Shown: positions 11,843 to 12,558 of the stretch, piece after piece
Position numbering within the stretch: position 1 is the first letter of the stretch
Layout: each line of letters opens with the position of its first letter
Assembly: GCA_945787305.1 (NCBI GenBank)
Contig: CALZIH010000047.1
Coordinates: 1-12,558 of the forward strand
DNA: 12,558 bases
Source of the DNA: an uncultured Desulfobulbaceae bacterium
GTDB taxonomy: Bacteria > Desulfobacterota > Desulfobulbia > Desulfobulbales > Desulfobulbaceae
Direction of reading: 5' to 3'
Made by a program: the position numbers and the translations under genes
Notes under the pieces: generated by a model
What the model saw: the letters and a program-made list of their open reading frames with translations, nothing else
Told to the model about the DNA's origin: nothing
The model's database searches: none

Positions 11843-12558
11843 TGACCACTCTGCCACTCACTCAGGAGTTTCGTTAACTCATCTTTTTCGGGGAAGTCAC
11901 CATGCAAGGCGGCTTCCTGCAGTTCCTTGATAGCCAGCTCTTTTTTATCCTCACCGTAGAGAGCAAGGGCCAAGTGATAGCGGAAAATAGGCATGTTGGG
12001 CTGTTTCTCAACGGCCTGGGCAAATTCGTTACGGGCCAGACTGTATGCCTTTCGTTTGTAGTGAACCCAGCCCAAGGTGTCGATAATATGAACCTCGTCC
12101 GGCATTTGTTCTTTGGCAATCATCGCCAGCCGGAGAGCCTCACCAAGATCCGGTTCGGGCTCTTCTGTGATGATCCAGGAAAGGTTGTTGGCCGCAGGTG
12201 CAAAATCCGGTTGAATGGTAAGGACTTTCTCATATCTCGCTTTGGCGCCGTTCCTGTCACCTTGTTGTTCAAGCAGGGCGCCAATGCCCATGTGGGCTTG
12301 AACATTATTCGGGTCCTGTTGCAGGAGTTCTTCGTATTCGGCTATGGCGGCATCCGTTTTTTGTTGCTTGTTGAGAATCGCTGCACTCAGGCTGTAAGTC
12401 CTTGGGTTTTGCGGAGTGAGCTTCTGTGCTTTTTTTAGTGCAGTCAGCGCTTCATCATTATGATTCTCAGCCATGAGCATGGTCCCTAGCAGGAGCAGGT
12501 TTCCGGCACTGTCCGGGGCTTTTTCGATCTGGGCCTTGACCAGTTTGATCAATTCTTC
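11839..12558 (-). CDS. TPR-repeat protein (partial, 5' end missing)
   Basis: The last 239 residues of a tetratricopeptide-repeat protein are present; the frame is open to the right edge (reading EELIKLVKAQIEKAP at the cut), so a TTG at 12552 is not a credible start. At least six 34-residue helical repeats can be seen, for example TYSLSAAILNKQQKTDAA, AHMGIGALLEQQGDRNGA, ANNLSWIITEE, IDTLGWVHYKRKAYSLA and FRYHLALALYGEDKKELA, with the usual small/aromatic spacing and Pro-containing turns (DPNN, QPDF, QPNM). The NNLSW and DTLGW repeats resemble large TPR proteins found with exopolysaccharide/PEP-CTERM systems, but this is only a resemblance. Its stop overlaps the hpt start by four bases. TPR domains mediate protein binding; the partner and cell location are not visible here. 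Confidence 0.9.
   Translation of the reverse strand, partial: EELIKLVKAQIEKAPDSAGNLLLLGTMLMAENHNDEALTALKKAQKLTPQNPRTYSLSAAILNKQQKTDAAIAEYEELLQQDPNNVQAHMGIGALLEQQGDRNGAKARYEKVLTIQPDFAPAANNLSWIITEEPEPDLGEALRLAMIAKEQMPDEVHIIDTLGWVHYKRKAYSLARNEFAQAVEKQPNMPIFRYHLALALYGEDKKELAIKELQEAALHGDFPEKDELTKLLSEWQSGQ

Noticed and set aside
1..12558. Mobile element, CRISPR array, toxin-antitoxin or phage defence genes
   Set aside because: No direct repeat arrays, transposase or integrase motifs, tRNA or attachment-like repeats were seen; nearly all of the window is covered by recognisable housekeeping-type genes.

Overview
The window reads as a compact, ordinary-coding stretch of a Gram-negative bacterial chromosome with moderate GC. 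The gene set (ElbB, HtpX, YggT/YggU, an MTA/SAH-deaminase-type amidohydrolase) has a proteobacterial flavour. The holB-ricT-metG order and the cysteine-rich RicT are better known from Firmicutes. I infer a Desulfobacterota-type (delta-proteobacterial, perhaps Desulfobulbales-like) host with moderate confidence; no rRNA or other phylogenetic marker is present to settle it. I see no mobile element, CRISPR array, tRNA or rRNA.

Layout. Positions 1-969 (minus strand) hold the 5' three quarters of an amidohydrolase gene that runs off the left edge. A 174-bp divergent region (970-1143) separates it from a long plus-strand block: ychF (translation-associated NTPase), an OB-fold/HD-domain nuclease-like protein of the YhaM/Cbf1 type, holB (clamp-loader delta'), ricT (PSP1/YaaT), metG (methionyl-tRNA synthetase with a C-terminal tRNA-binding domain), yggT and yggU. 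The genes sit 1-72 bp apart and could form one transcript. A 151-bp gap with a credible sigma70-type promoter leads to an unrecognised seven-helix membrane protein with a periplasmic-type beta-rich tail. This gene converges on a minus-strand block, which in transcription order is a TPR protein (cut by the right edge), hpt and elbB, tightly overlapped. htpX follows with its own promoter-like sequence.

How the genes fit together. The plus-strand block mixes replication (holB), RNA processing (ricT, OB-HD protein) and translation (ychF, metG). The most notable details are three. First, the OB-HD protein ends in QQSLF, a five-residue tail resembling a sliding-clamp-binding motif, one gene upstream of a clamp-loader subunit. 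Second, there is a perfect palindrome CGAAC-N4-GTTCG between holB and ricT that resembles the Gram-positive LexA box. Third, the membrane protein has an unusual domain combination. On the minus strand, hpt (purine salvage) is coupled by overlap to elbB (DJ-1/PfpI superfamily) and to the TPR gene. Most other content is housekeeping and well explained.
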